A stretch of 64,000 nucleotides of DNA, from positions 18,837,353 to 18,901,352 of the forward strand of contig CM048848.1 of the NCBI GenBank assembly GCA_026545225.1. The letters run 5' to 3'. The first letter of the stretch is position 1. Each line of letters opens with the position of its first letter. The translations under genes were made by a program, and so were the position numbers. Of this stretch, positions 46,950 to 57,936 are shown in pieces. This DNA comes from Cornus controversa (Eukaryota > Streptophyta > Magnoliopsida > Cornales > Cornaceae). The notes beneath the pieces are model-generated. The model saw nothing but the letters and a program-made list of their open reading frames with translations. It was not told the DNA's origin and did no database searches.

Positions 46950-48344
46950 TGATCGTGGCTAAGTGTATCAATTAAAATTACCACTTCGCAATAGAATGAG
47001 TTCTCTGCAAAATAGGGCTATCGAAAGGGGCGTTGAATCACAGAGACTGCGTTCTGACTGTGTTGGATATATAGGATTAAGTTTAATTAAATTGATGAAA
47101 ATAGGTTGTTGATTTATTCTAAATTAACTAATAAAGCAATTAGACAAAAGCAAGAAAACTAAGGAGTGCAAAGAATATAAGATGAATCTAGGGTTATTGA
47201 CTTCACCACTAACTTCACAATCAATGGTCAATTGAACTAACTATGAGGAATTATATCGTACATAAGTGGTGGCAGTGGCTACAAACTCACTTTCAACCTT
47301 CAAGGTGATAACATATAATTAAAGTTAAGTCATAGACTATCTTCGATTGGCATGCACCATCTGCCTAACTATACTCTAGGGTGCAGTATGGTCTATCTTC
47401 TCTAGACATAATCCATCAAAACTTTAACTTATACATTCAATTAATACCATTGTGTAATAATCACTCTCATAATCACAGAAAACAAGAGGGATTGAGTTCA
47501 ATCACAATAATTAAGTATCTAAGATAAGATAAGAAATTATTGAAACTGAATTTAAAGACTTTATTGCTCAATTCTTTATAAATATAATCCTCTAAATTAC
47601 ACAATCTATGCCTAAATACAAAAATCCCCCATAGTTAGAATAATCATACCATTGATGCTTAGTAGGGCTACATCAAAACCCTAGTAGATGACTTAGCCGC
47701 TCATGGTAGAAGAGAATGTTTCAACTGTTAAGGAAGAAGGCATCATATCCATGGATACAAAGCTGCTGCCCCAATTCTTCACTTTTTAATAGCCAAGAGA
47801 ATATCAAGTGTCCCCACCTAATTAGGAGACAATTAGGATTTTCCCGCAGTCCCTAATCAGGTGGATTTTCTTGCTAAACTTTAGCCCAATGTTTGATTCC
47901 CCAAAAGTCCAATTCACAGAATTTTCTTGAAATACAAAAATGTCAGGAATCAAAATTTGTTCAACTAACGCGAGAATTGGGCCATTTTGACAGTCTAAAT
48001 AAGAGTTACGAGCAATTAACCAAAACGGGATTAAAATTATATTATGCACAGATTTGGACTTCAGCCCATGATCTCTTTGAGCAGTTATAATTCTCTTGGG
48101 CCTCTTCCTTGGGTTGTTTTGAGTTGAAATATTGACTAGACTTGGTCCACTTGATGTAGGCTTCTTATAACCCTCTTGAATTTCATCTTTAATAGTTCAA
48201 AAATCATGATTTGACTAAAATTACTATTAAGGGCCTGAAAGTGTAGAAGACACTAAAACAGAATAAAATCACAAATAATCTATCACTAAGATAATAAAAT
48301 ATGTAAATTAAAAGGCTAGAATGCGTAACATTCTACGCCTATCA
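46950..48344 (-). repeat. 3' LTR of truncated element E (Ath-2, 1395 bp)
   Basis: TGATAGGCGTAGAATGTTAC (48344) to TTAGCCACGATCA (46950). Homologous to 4918-6416. Mini-ORF Met-Ser-Gly-stop at 47704-47693. Followed on the right by an element PPT, so this is a 3' LTR, not a solo LTR. Left flank CCCGT. Confidence 0.85.
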
Positions 48345-48361
48345 CACCCCCAAACTTACAT
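48345..48361 (-). other. Polypurine tract of element E
   Basis: Minus strand ATGTAAGTTTGGGGGTG abutting LTR start TGATAGG. Identical to the PPT of element B although the LTRs belong to different families. Confidence 0.8.
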
Positions 48362-49069
48362 ATTGCTAGTCCTTTAGCAATAGAACAAAATAAAACTAAA
48401 ACAAAGGACACTAACTAAACTACCCAACTCTTCTTTCGTGAGAGAAATGATTGCATTTAGCATATGCAACAAGCCTTTGAACCCCTAGGTTCCTTCTAGT
48501 GGACGAGTTATATTCTCTTGAGGGTTTCTAGAAATGTTAACCAAAAACATTCAAATTTTTTGTTTAAATTTTAATCAAAAAGAAGATTACAATATATAGT
48601 TACAGACTTGCATTCAAGAATAATTTCAAATCTTCAAATTCCATAATTCAAAGTAATGGTCCCCATGCATAATTCACATCAACATATCTCAAAGCAACCA
48701 ACTCTAGCTCCATCGTGAAAAGTGAACCAACAGTCATCTCATATAGCATAAACCAGCTCCAAATATATTAAGTCACATACCCCTTCAACTCACTAGCTCC
48801 CCTTATTAAACTGATACTTCCAAATATGAATACATGACTTTTCTTTTTTTCTTTTTTTTGATTGCTTTATTGGTTGTGCAATGTATTGGTCAATTAAGCT
48901 TTTTAAAAGATTCATGTAGCAAGTTTTCAGTCAGTGACTCCCAAACCAGATGGCTTTAGGGTACTAGGTGTCAAGACACCCCAAAGAACTTAATAACTCA
49001 AATCAGCTAGGCTATAAACCAAGACAACCAATGCTTCATTGCTTCTCACCCCTCACTTTTGGCACGAAC

Positions 49070-49490
49070 CTCTACAAGAAAATTAGTCTTTTAAGACGGG
49101 AAAAAATTTCCTTAAATGACTTTTTAAGGCGCTCTATGGCCTGTCCTCTATTAAGGTGTTATGATTACTAAGTTTTTTTAAAGGCATGCGGAAACTTTTT
49201 AAAGGCGGTCCGAAACTGACTTTAATAATTTCAGAAATGCCTTCAAAATAATTTTTCAAGGCGGTTATTTATTGTCTTAAAAGTTCCATTATTCAAGGCG
49301 GTTGTTACATGTCATAGAAGTGTAATTATTTAGGGTGGTTAGTTTGTGCCTTAAAATCTCAATTATTTAGAAGGGCTCGTGCCCGCCTTAAAAGCTAATA
49401 TTAAGGGCGGCTTTGGCCCGCCTTAAAAGCTAAGCCTCATATTATTATTGGTGGCCATTGCCCGCCTTATAAGGTTTTTATTTTTATTTT
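49070..49490. mobile_element. CACTA-like DNA transposon terminus with subterminal repeats
   Basis: Begins CTCTACAAGAAAATTAG, one base off the canonical CACTACAAGAAA end. The next 400 bp carry many short repeats: AAGGCGG in one orientation (49201, 49255, 49297) then CCGCCTTAAAAG in the other (49382, 49420, 49462), typical of CACTA subterminal regions. No matching opposite end was found, so the element is truncated or its other end is unrecognised. Confidence 0.5.
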
Positions 49491-50969
49491 TAAATATTCC
49501 TTTTTCTAATACTTTCATCCCCAATCCAAAAACTTGTGACTTTCATCCCCAATCCAAAAACCTATGATACCATACAATACCAATATCCAATTTGCATCCG
49601 AAGCTAACACATTCAAATGAAAGTCAACCCAAAAACACAATATGAATGACTTTCATCTCAACCCAAAAGTATGTGCTTCCATACAATATCAATATCTAAT
49701 TTGCATCCCTTCAAAGCTAGCACATTCAAATGATTTAGCATGATTAAAAATTACAACTATTAACAAATATTTCTAGATAAAGTAAACATTTAAAAGACAT
49801 TCTAGCTATAAATGAACTCAAGAAAAACACCGAACTTGAAGCCGTAGTTTAGAGGCAATCGAAGCAAAATCTCAGTTAAAAGGTCATTGTAGTATAACAC
49901 AACATCCACACTGCTACTCTACGCTTGTTCATTTTCTGGTGGCTACCTATTGGTGTAAAAAGCCTCATCCGAAACGGCCCGAATCAAAAACTCCCAATTC
50001 ACAAGTTCTAGGGTTCTTCGCAAAATTTTCAAAACTTAAATTCAATTAGCAACGATCAAATTTTCTAAGGGTCAAGGGTTGTTTGCCCATGCAATCCACA
50101 ACATCGAAGATTTACCCTTCACTCTCCTAGATTCATGCTATTATAATTCCCATACATATTACACACATATCATATATATATATATATATATGCATAGACA
50201 TGTTCATATATAAATTCTTCACATATATTTAATTGGTATGGAAGGTCTCATGAATTTAATTCAACAGAACAACACTAATTAACATACAATAAGATACAAA
50301 ATTTTCAAGAACAATCATAGGCAAAAATCTAGACTATGCATACGAATTCAAAGGGGAAGAGAAGAATTGAACTTGCCTTTTTGACGATTTAACAACTCGT
50401 TCACCCGATCGTTCCTTCACTTTCTCTCTTTCATTTACTCTCTTAGTTTCTGTGCGTAAAGCAAACGGCATATACCTTAGTTTCTTATTTTCTTTTGTCT
50501 TAAGTATTATTATTATTCAATATTTTCTTTTCTCCAAAAACCAAATAAACTAAAAAAAATAAAAGAAAATAAAATAATATAACTATAACCCTGGCCCATC
50601 AACTTAAGCATATCCCTAGCCCAACCATTCCAGCTCAGATTCCTCCCTAGCCCAATCCAAAGCATTTAAAAAATTTAAATCAGACCATACAAATCAATAC
50701 ACAATTCACATAAAATGATAAAAATAAAACAGAGAAATTCACATGAAATAATTGGAATCTATAAAGACCACAACAATCCACATAAAATAATAAACAAAAT
50801 CAAACTTATCAATTCACATGAAATGATAAAATGCATATAAAGGAAAAGCAACTCACATAAAAGGATAAAATAAAAAGATAAGGCATTTCACATGAATTAA
50901 TAACAAAATATAAAGCAAAAATCAAATTTTAAAAGAAATAATTGACGTCTAAATTTTCGGGGTATTACA
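49491..50969 (+). repeat. AT-rich repeat ending in an LTR-like TTTTCGGGGTATTACA
   Basis: The last bases, GACGTCTAAATTTTCGGGGTATTACA in two parts, resemble the ends of chromovirus-type plant LTRs. A left end with target duplication was not found. Contains a (TA)n run at 50166-50191. Imperfect duplicate blocks occur at about 49510-49560 and 49640-49700. No coding sequence. Confidence 0.3.
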
Positions 50970-51003
50970 GACCACATTGTCTCATAATTGTAGCTCTTGT
51001 TAG

Positions 51004-51100
51004 AAGGCATGGGTTGAAGGCTCAACCTGGATCCCGATCTTTGATGTTGATCATAGATTTGATGCTGGAATTCTCTCCAGAAAGGTCACAAATTTCATGG
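51004..51100 (+). pseudogene. Relic exon 1 of a plastid rhodanese-like protein gene
   Basis: Between acceptor CTCTTGTTAG|AAG and donor CATGG|GTATCA, reading KAWVEGSTWIPIFDVDHRFDAGILSRKV in part. The GSTWIPIFDVD signature is characteristic of chloroplast rhodanese-domain proteins of the Arabidopsis At4g24750 (STR11) type. Rhodanese domains carry a catalytic Cys loop, seen in the next exon. Upstream exons are missing; an LTR-like end abuts at 50969. Confidence 0.65.
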
Positions 51101-51843
51101 GTATCATACTATTCTCTCTCTTTGTTTTTTTTTTTTTTTTTCGTAATTGGTATTAGGACACTTTGTCTTATATTTCAATTTAATTAAGGTGTTTCCTAAA
51201 AATTAAATGAATAGTCAGTCAAAAATATTAGTATGGGTTTTTATTAGAAACAAGAGAGCACATTTGCCATTGTTTAGATTGTGTTACATAGATCATCCAA
51301 TTCTTCTGAGAGAACACAATATGGGTATATGAGATATATGTCTGACACATGAGCCCACATCCTGATTCTCTGTGTGATATTCAATGAAGAAGAAAAAACT
51401 CAAATTTGATAGGAGAGAAGAGTTCTTTACTTTTGAAATAGATAAATCCCCTTTTTTCATCACATCCCATTTTATCCAAAATTTAATCGGTTATATACTT
51501 GAAAAAACAATAAATTCATATATTACACTATTATATAAGATATAATCTATTTAAATGTGCAAGTGTCAATGTACGCTCACATAATTTTTGGACACATTTC
51601 AAGCCAAGTTCCGGTATCGTATGATTTGGGAATTAGGAAGATTGGATATTTAGACACACAATGGTGCCTGATAAATCTACTCCAGCCTACAGAACATAGC
51701 AAACAATTGACAACAGGATATGTTACTTGTTAGTATTTATTTTCAAAGAATAAAAGAATTCAGTTTTACTATTACTGTTGGAGTTTGCCAGGTTGTTTAA
51801 TTAAAACTTCTGTTTCCTATTATATGTGCTTTTGATATTGTAG

Positions 51844-51951
51844 ATTTCTTGCTCATTTCTTTCCTTTATTCAACGGAAAATTCCTACTAAAGGTTGAGGA
51901 GAAATTCCCAAAAGATACAAACCTTGTTGTTGCATGCCAGAAGGGATTAAG
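51844..51951 (+). pseudogene. Relic exon 2 of the rhodanese-like gene, active-site loop
   Basis: After acceptor ATATTGTAG and before donor TTAAG|GTGATG the frame reads FLLKVEEKFPKDTNLVVACQ then KGLR. VACQKGLR is the rhodanese active-site loop with its Cys. The phase does not join cleanly to exon 1: the short GWWSG-type segment expected between them is absent or degraded. The following exon (the ACELLYNAGY part in intact genes) was not found between 51952 and 52913. Confidence 0.65.
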
Positions 51952-52913
51952 GTGATGTTATCCTTTGAACTGATGGACGTTCAACTACTGGGTTATCAAG
52001 TGAAGTAGTCACTGTAGTTGCTTTCGATGTGTTTGGAATGAGAGTAGTGTGTTTTATTTACGTCTTGTTATTTTGAGCAATCACCTTTTTTTTTTTTAGA
52101 TTTATGTTCCGTTCATATTTTTGCAACGAATTACATTTTATCTTGTGAGTCCTCTGTTCTAGAATTTGAAATCGTGGTTTCAAATGATGTGGGGAATTAA
52201 TGGAAGTTTGGAGCCGTTTAGTATCCATGCAATTCCCAAATCACCTAAATATTTGGCTAATAAAGCTTTACATGATGGTCATGAAACTTTTTTTTCTTAA
52301 TCTAAATATACTAATATTGCACTATTGGACACTAATATTTTCTTCAGTGTCACAATGATTTCAGATGAAATTTGCCATCCATTTAAACTATTAACTGAGT
52401 CTTACTTCAATCTTTGAGTTGGTGAAAGAAAATAAAAGAAGAAATATACACTTCCTAGGCAAATATGATTGGAATAAACAATGGATTTGTGCACAATGTT
52501 AGTTGTTACTTACATTTAGTGTTTTTACATTTAGTGTTTTTAATAGGTAAGTAAAAATTATATAGGTTCCAGGGCTTTAGGGATGCAAGATTTTGGATCT
52601 TAGTTTGGACCATGGCAGTAAATTTTGGATCTCAGTTTGGACCATGGAAGTTCCTGGTGAGGCTTTGAAAGTGTTTCTTCATACTTCCACAAACCGAAAC
52701 CTTACAAGCTATCCCACGACATGCATTTTTTGATCAGAATCTGGCAGGGCCCTGTCATAATCTACGTTGGGGTGCCATCTGCATCAAGTAACGAAAATGT
52801 TAGTGAGAGATGTTTGATGTTCCCTTTTCCTTTTTATCCTGTTTTCCTGGTCATTTATGTTTCTTCATACTAAAGTATTTGTTGAAAATGTGGCCCTATT
52901 TCATTTGGAGCAG
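51952..52913 (+). other. Introns and unclassified sequence in the rhodanese relic
   Basis: AT-rich, T-rich tracts near 52085-52100. A 33 bp near-duplicate (TTTTGGATCTTAGTTTGGAC and TTTTGGATCTCAGTTTGGAC) lies at about 52590 and 52622. No coding frame supported. Confidence 0.4.
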
Positions 52914-52981
52914 GATCTCGAAAGGGAATGTCCTCAGCCTTTTAAGTTTGTTGGGATTAGTGGGGTTTCAGAGTTCCTTGG
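52914..52981 (+). pseudogene. Relic exon 4 of the rhodanese-like gene
   Basis: Acceptor TTTGGAGCAG|GAT and donor CTTGG|GTAACC bound DLEREC then PQPFKFVGISGVSEFLG, matching the C-terminal part of STR11-type proteins. The frame is open with intact splice signals. Later exons (WTDQQR part onward) are not seen before the repeat at 53098. Confidence 0.6.
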
Positions 52982-53097
52982 GTAACCAAATCCTATTTTT
53001 TCCTTTTAGACATGTTTCTATGAAAAAATCATGATTATTTTCTTTTTTATTTTCTCACAATGTGAAAATCATGCATTTCCTTTTGTTAATGTAGTCA

Positions 53098-54369
53098 TGA
53101 TCAACTTATGAGTTGCGCGGTGCGGAAGCGGTTTCGAAAAGTATTTTAGAACCTAGAGGGGGGTGAATAGGATCACTTACTCGTTTGCTTAATTTTTAAT
53201 TAATTCAATTTTAAGTCCAATTAATCAAACAATTAAAGCAAGCAAATAAATAAAGTGCAAGTAAAGAAAAGAATGCACCAGATATACGTGGAAACCCAAG
53301 GCGGGAAAAACCACGGAGGGAGGCGGCACGCCTCAGGAAACCAATTCACTATGATGAAGCAAAGTACAACAGACTCTGTCTTAGTCTCACACCCCTCTTC
53401 ACTCTGTCAAGGATCTGATGCGAAACACCTCAGGCTTATGATTGTGACAACACGTCCAACTGCTGCAGACTTCCGGCTAACGTCACCACCCTTATAGAAA
53501 GGTTGCTGGAAGAACCAAAATACTCAGCAAGTATTTTGTTCCCTTCGTAGTGCAATTTGGTCACCTTTCTTCCTCAGCAAGCAAGCAAGTGAAGAACCTT
53601 CAATCCAATGTTCTGATCAGCAAATAGATTTGATGCAGTCTCTGAGCAGCTAATCAGAAGCAGAACACCATCCTAAAAATCACTCGTGTAGTATGGATGT
53701 GTGTTCTTAAAAATATATAAACCCTAATTATAATGTATGTACTTTCTCACTCTAAAAATAATATTCCAGGGCCTCTCTGTAAAGAAAATATGAATACATA
53801 TATATAGGCAAGGAAGTTCTAATTGTACTTGGAAAAGAAGTTAAATACCAAAATACAACTTTCCTAGAAGTTTCAAACCCAATAGGAATTAGAATTTCTG
53901 TCAAAATCTATTTCCTATTTGGAATAGGCTAAGTGGGACCGATGCCAAATAAATAGGACCGGTGGGACTTTTTGAAAACCTGCAGAAACTAAACTGCCGA
54001 GAAAAGTTGGACCGGTCCTAAATATTGGGGACCGGTCCTACTTTGAAAAATCCTAAATTTTGCATTTAACCCCTGGTTTTTCAAAATAGGCTCGGAACTA
54101 AAAAGTGCAGAGTGTCCTCACCATACTTACCTGTACTATATGGTGTTTTAACTGATTTGTCGACTTCCATGCACTTGAGTGTCAGCTCGAAGATGTTGAT
54201 GATCGATACAAAGAATAATCCAAAAATTACAACTCGATCAATTAGGTTTTTGATCACCGAAATATACCAATTACAAATTTATATCTCACACAACTCATAT
54301 ACTTGCTTCAAATGCACTCATGATCGTGTATATACTGTGTACATACAAGGAATTGGACCCAAAACGTAG
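53098..54369 (+). repeat. Probable Copia/LARD-type LTR repeat
   Basis: Contains stretches familiar from widespread non-autonomous plant LTR repeats: GTGCGGAAGCGG, AACCTAGAGGGGGGTGAATAGG and CGTGGAAACCCAAGGCGGGA followed by AACCAATTCACTATGA. Exact ends and target duplications could not be fixed. Holds two GGACCGGTCC palindromes at 54009-54018 and 54029-54038. No real gene. Confidence 0.4.
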
Positions 54370-55299
54370 ATACTCTCACTTATGACTAATTATTAAGCCA
54401 AAATATGTTGTTGGATGGTAGCGTAGTGGTTTACTTGAGTTTTCTAAATGGTAGTGAAAGGCATGCCAAATGATCTATAGAATGTTTGCAGAAAGGATGT
54501 GGGATAACATAACTACCAGACCAAGACTGAATTTTCTCAGATCCTTGCGACAATAGGACATACCTCCTTGATAGTACATATATAATATCTTGATATAATA
54601 TTTAAGAATAGTAATTATTGTCCCTGAATTACAGTCTAACCTTTTATCCCTTTTCAAAACATTGTTAACTTGCAATAAGAACTTATATGGTTGGACCTTA
54701 ATTTTTTTATGCTTATATAAGGGGGCCATATCCTTGTCTTATCTATTATGTCAGATTCTGATACTTCTCAGATACTTATGGATAAATGTCTGATACTTTT
54801 TAAAAATATTCATCTCCTTTTTTTTTTCTTTCAAATATGTATTCAATATTTCTTAAATACTCTGGCCACTTATCCGATATTTTTTAGATACTTTGAGAAA
54901 CATGTTTAACTAGTTTTAAACTTTTTTTTAGTATAATAACATAGTATAGTTGTTGAGAAAAGAATAACAAGGGTTTTAAATGCTTAGTTCACAAACATAG
55001 TTACCTTTACCATTAATTCCTTTGGTTTGTCTGATCCTCCCCCTTCTTCCAGATCAACATTATAGGTCCCTCATCGTGTGTATGATATCTCTCATTTACT
55101 ATATTTTATTACCGTTCTATAAAAGGACCCTTACAATATCATATCTCACTTAGTTCAAAGTTTATAACCATTCAATATAACTCTTTATCTTGTTTGTAAT
55201 GATTTTTTTTAAAAAATTTTATAAGGTAATGTTATTAACAATAATATACATGACATGATAAACAATTATTACTTTACTTTATGTATAGATACATAAAAA
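54370..55299. other. AT-rich sequence, nothing recognised
   Basis: Repeated GATAC/TTCTCAGATAC-like words around 54755-54895 (tctgatact, gatacttt) form a loose low-complexity cluster. No gene or transposon signature seen. Confidence 0.4.
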
Positions 55300-55396
55300 G
55301 GGCTAGTCCAATGCACCAGGCTCCTGCCATTGCAAGGTCTAGGAAGGGTCAAATGTACGCTGCCTTGCCTCCACATGGAGAGACTGTTTCCAGTTA
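55300..55396 (+). mobile_element. Au-type SINE fragment
   Basis: GGCTAGTCCAATGCACCAGG, GCAAGGTCTAGGAAGGGTCA and ATGTACGC ... GAGACTGTTTCCAG match the order of motifs in the plant Au SINE family, including the polymerase III B-box region. The expected tail is not seen, so it is truncated. Recognition is from memory of the family consensus. Confidence 0.55.
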
Positions 55397-56626
55397 TGCA
55401 TATATACACATATAAATTTTAATCTTTTTATATATCTACATAGATACAATATATATACATTTACATTGTTGTGGCTTTGTCATATTCATATCCTATTTTT
55501 TTAGTTTTTCGTATTCATCTCCAAGCTTCATAGCTATTTGTATATGCATTTTTCTCATTCTGCATGTAGCCTCATGTACTTTGAATCTTTCAAGATAATT
55601 TAGTATATATAACAATGAAATCTAAATTAAATTTTATCAATGCACTAATTGCCATGACCTGGTTATCAGTTGGACCGACAAATAAAGAGTTGCAGCTGCC
55701 ACAAAGGGTTGGGGTTACCTATTAGTTTTCTCTGATCATCTGGTAATAATTCGCCCATCCATTAAAGAAACAATGCTTTTTAATCTTAAGTTTGGTTGTT
55801 TCCTTTAGAATAACCTTTAATATAATTGCTTATGCCACATGTTAGAGTATTTCTTAGAGCTGATGCGATGTTCATTGGGGCTCAACAATTGGGCAGTTAT
55901 CTTCAAGATTTAAGGTCTCACTGAATGGCAATGGCTAAACTCTAAAAGTATTTGTGACCAAAAAACATTAAGAGAGACATTTTAGTTTCGGATCTCCTTA
56001 CTGAAACTAGAGACCAAAAAGTTGCCAAGCATAAAGGACCCTTCTCTTTTTGTAATCTTTCAATCGATGGAATCATATTTTGTGCATGATTTTGCCATGC
56101 GTGGTTATGGATGCTGTCATGCTCTAATTGTCTTATGGATTTTTTATAAGCCAATAGTGGTTTTCTAGGAAGCACAGACACGCCTAAAAGATCAAAGAAT
56201 CCCTGTCGGATACCGACACACATTGGACACGACCTGACAAGCCAAAATATGTGTCTGGATTTTTTTATTTTTTTATATTTTTTGGACACACTGCGGACAC
56301 GACGTAGACACACCATGGTAACGTGTCCAACACGCGTGTTGTATCGTTAGGGGATTTTAATAAAGTTTTAAAAAGAAATATAGATTAAAGTGCAAGTATG
56401 ATGACTTCTTTGAAATTTTTTAATAAAATATGGTGGTCATAACATATAATATTTTAAGTTTTTTTTGTTTAAAAACCAACTATTATTATTGTTGTAGAGT
56501 AGATTCATTTGTGTAGTTCTTTAAACGATAAACTAATTATTTTTATAGCTTATTAATTATTATGATTTATGAATTTTTCATTATTAGGTTGATGAAAAAT
56601 AATTTTACTCTTAAACTATAGGATCA
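55397..56626. other. AT-rich sequence with degenerate GGACAC repeats
   Basis: No gene supported. At 56200-56340 a cluster of GGACACG/CGTGTCC words on both strands (acacattggacacgac, ggacacgacgtagacac, aacgtgtccaacacg) forms a short imperfect-palindrome repeat. The 124-codon minus frame here (56316-55942) reads through it and has no recognisable domain. Confidence 0.4.
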
Positions 56627-56962
56627 TGTTGGTAATTAATCCCCTTGATTTGGCGCAGTGGAAGTAAATAAAAAACAAACACACACAAGCAAGACGAGAT
56701 TTATGTGGCTCAACAAATTGCTTAATCCATGGCTGACGAATGACTGTATTTATTTCAATATAAAGATTACATGCTCTTTCTTTCTCTCTCACACAAATTC
56801 AACTCTACTCTCTTACAATTCTCTCTCTTTTCACACTTTTCTTTTCTACCTTCTTTTTCAACCTCACTTCTATTTATAGAGTCTTTAAAGCATATTCCTT
56901 GTTCGATAAGGACTACAATAGAAACCTAATTACAATAGGAATTTGAGACACAATAACTAACA
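56627..56962 (-). repeat. 3' LTR of a Ty1/Copia element (336 bp)
   Basis: Minus strand starts TGTTAGTTATTGTGTC (56962) directly after CCAAGGTAGAGAT (56975-56963), the usual Copia PPT-LTR junction, and ends ATTACCAACA (56627). Confidence 0.65.
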
Positions 56963-57314
56963 ATCTCTACCTTGGCTCAAATTTAATCTTTATGTGTTTC
57001 TCTAAAGCTCCACCTTGATTGAAGAAATCCCTCCACCTCGAACCTAACATCTTCTTACTTCTTGTCGTTCGTCGTCGTTTCATCACACTCATCTATTGTG
57101 AGCAAACTCCAAGTTTAAATGGTCAAACTTGGAATCTACTCTCACATCACCGAATTGAATTTTCCTTTCTTTTGGAATGAAAGTTGGTGTTGTTGCAATT
57201 GCCAAGACTTTTTCCTTCCCTTGCCGCTCTTGATCATTGGTTACTCTAGTAAATTTAGCAGAGTGCTTCCTAATAAAATAAAAAGATTATTAACCTTCCT
57301 ACCCAAAAGCATGA
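56963..57314 (-). mobile_element. Copia element internal 3' part, interrupted by element D
   Basis: Follows the 3' LTR and PPT. No polyprotein motif is readable in this 350 bp. Element D is inserted at 57315; CATGA (57310-57314) should be its target copy, and the rest of the Copia element should lie beyond the right edge. Confidence 0.5.
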
Positions 57315-57499
57315 TGATAAGTGTTCAATTCTATGCATTTGAACCCTCTTTATTGCATATGTTAGTCCCGTTTCTACGTTTACCGAGATATGTTTACGGT
57401 ATTTTTGTGTTTTTGATGTATTGCAGGTCTTGTAGTAAAAGGACCAAAGTTCGAGGCTTTTTGCAGCTGAAGAGAAAAGTTAGAAATTGCAGCAAAGGC

Positions 57500-57599
57500 A
57501 TCTCGATCAATCGAGATGTTGATCTCGATCAATCGAGATCTCGATTGATCGAGATTTCGATCAATCGAAATGAGATCTCGATCTCGATTGATCGAGATT
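57500..57599. repeat. Palindrome array in D 5' LTR
   Basis: About five units, mainly ATCTCGATCAATCGAGAT type, ending about 140 bp before the TATA run. Confidence 0.9.
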
Positions 57600-57736
57600 C
57601 TGCAGAAGCCACTTGCCCACTTGCTCACCTGCTTTCCCACTTGCAACAAAATCCCCCTTTTTGCACGACTTAGGGGGATTGTCTGACTTGAACAAGACCC
57701 TTGGGGACCTTCTTGATATAATGTATACGTATATTG

Positions 57737-57752
57737 ATATATATATATATAT
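57737..57752 (+). promoter_or_regulatory. TATA run of the element D LTR promoter
   Basis: GATATATATATATATATGG followed by a purine-rich leader. The same TA run lies at the same place in all six Ath-1 LTRs. Transcription start is inferred about 30 bp downstream. Confidence 0.5.
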
Positions 57753-57924
57753 GGTGGGCCCCAAGGTTGAAAAAGGAGCCATAAAGCACAAAAAAGCCAC
57801 ATTTCTCACATATCTCTCACACACATCAGAATACACAAGAGAGACATTCGGGAGAGGAGAAAGAGGAGCTGAACCAGACCAAGAAGCTTCATCTTCTCCA
57901 TCAAAGGAAGAGTGCAAGGCAACC

Positions 57925-57936
57925 ATGAGCAACTAA
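57925..57936 (+). CDS. Conserved mini-ORF Met-Ser-Asn-stop in D LTR
   Basis: ATG AGC AAC TAA in context GGCAACC|ATG, about 155 nt after the inferred transcription start and about 1070 nt before the gag ATG. Confidence 0.35.
   Translation: MSN

Larger units (their letters stand above)
46950..49069 (-). mobile_element. Element E: 3' end of an Ath-2 element, truncated
   Basis: 3' LTR, PPT (48345-48361, identical to element B's) and about 700 bp of 3' non-coding internal sequence homologous to B's 13765-14400 (for example CCAGATGGCTTTAGGGTACTAGG at about 48946, split here into shorter matches). Homology stops at 49070 where the CACTA-like terminus begins. No coding sequence retained. Confidence 0.75.

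Noticed and set aside
53255..53497. Plus-strand 80-codon frame in the Copia/LARD-like repeat
   Set aside because: Lies in a common non-autonomous repeat leader (AACCCAAGGCGGGAAAAACC-type sequence), not a gene.
55942..56316. Minus-strand 124-codon frame
   Set aside because: Reads through a degenerate GGACAC repeat and has no recognisable domain or conserved context.
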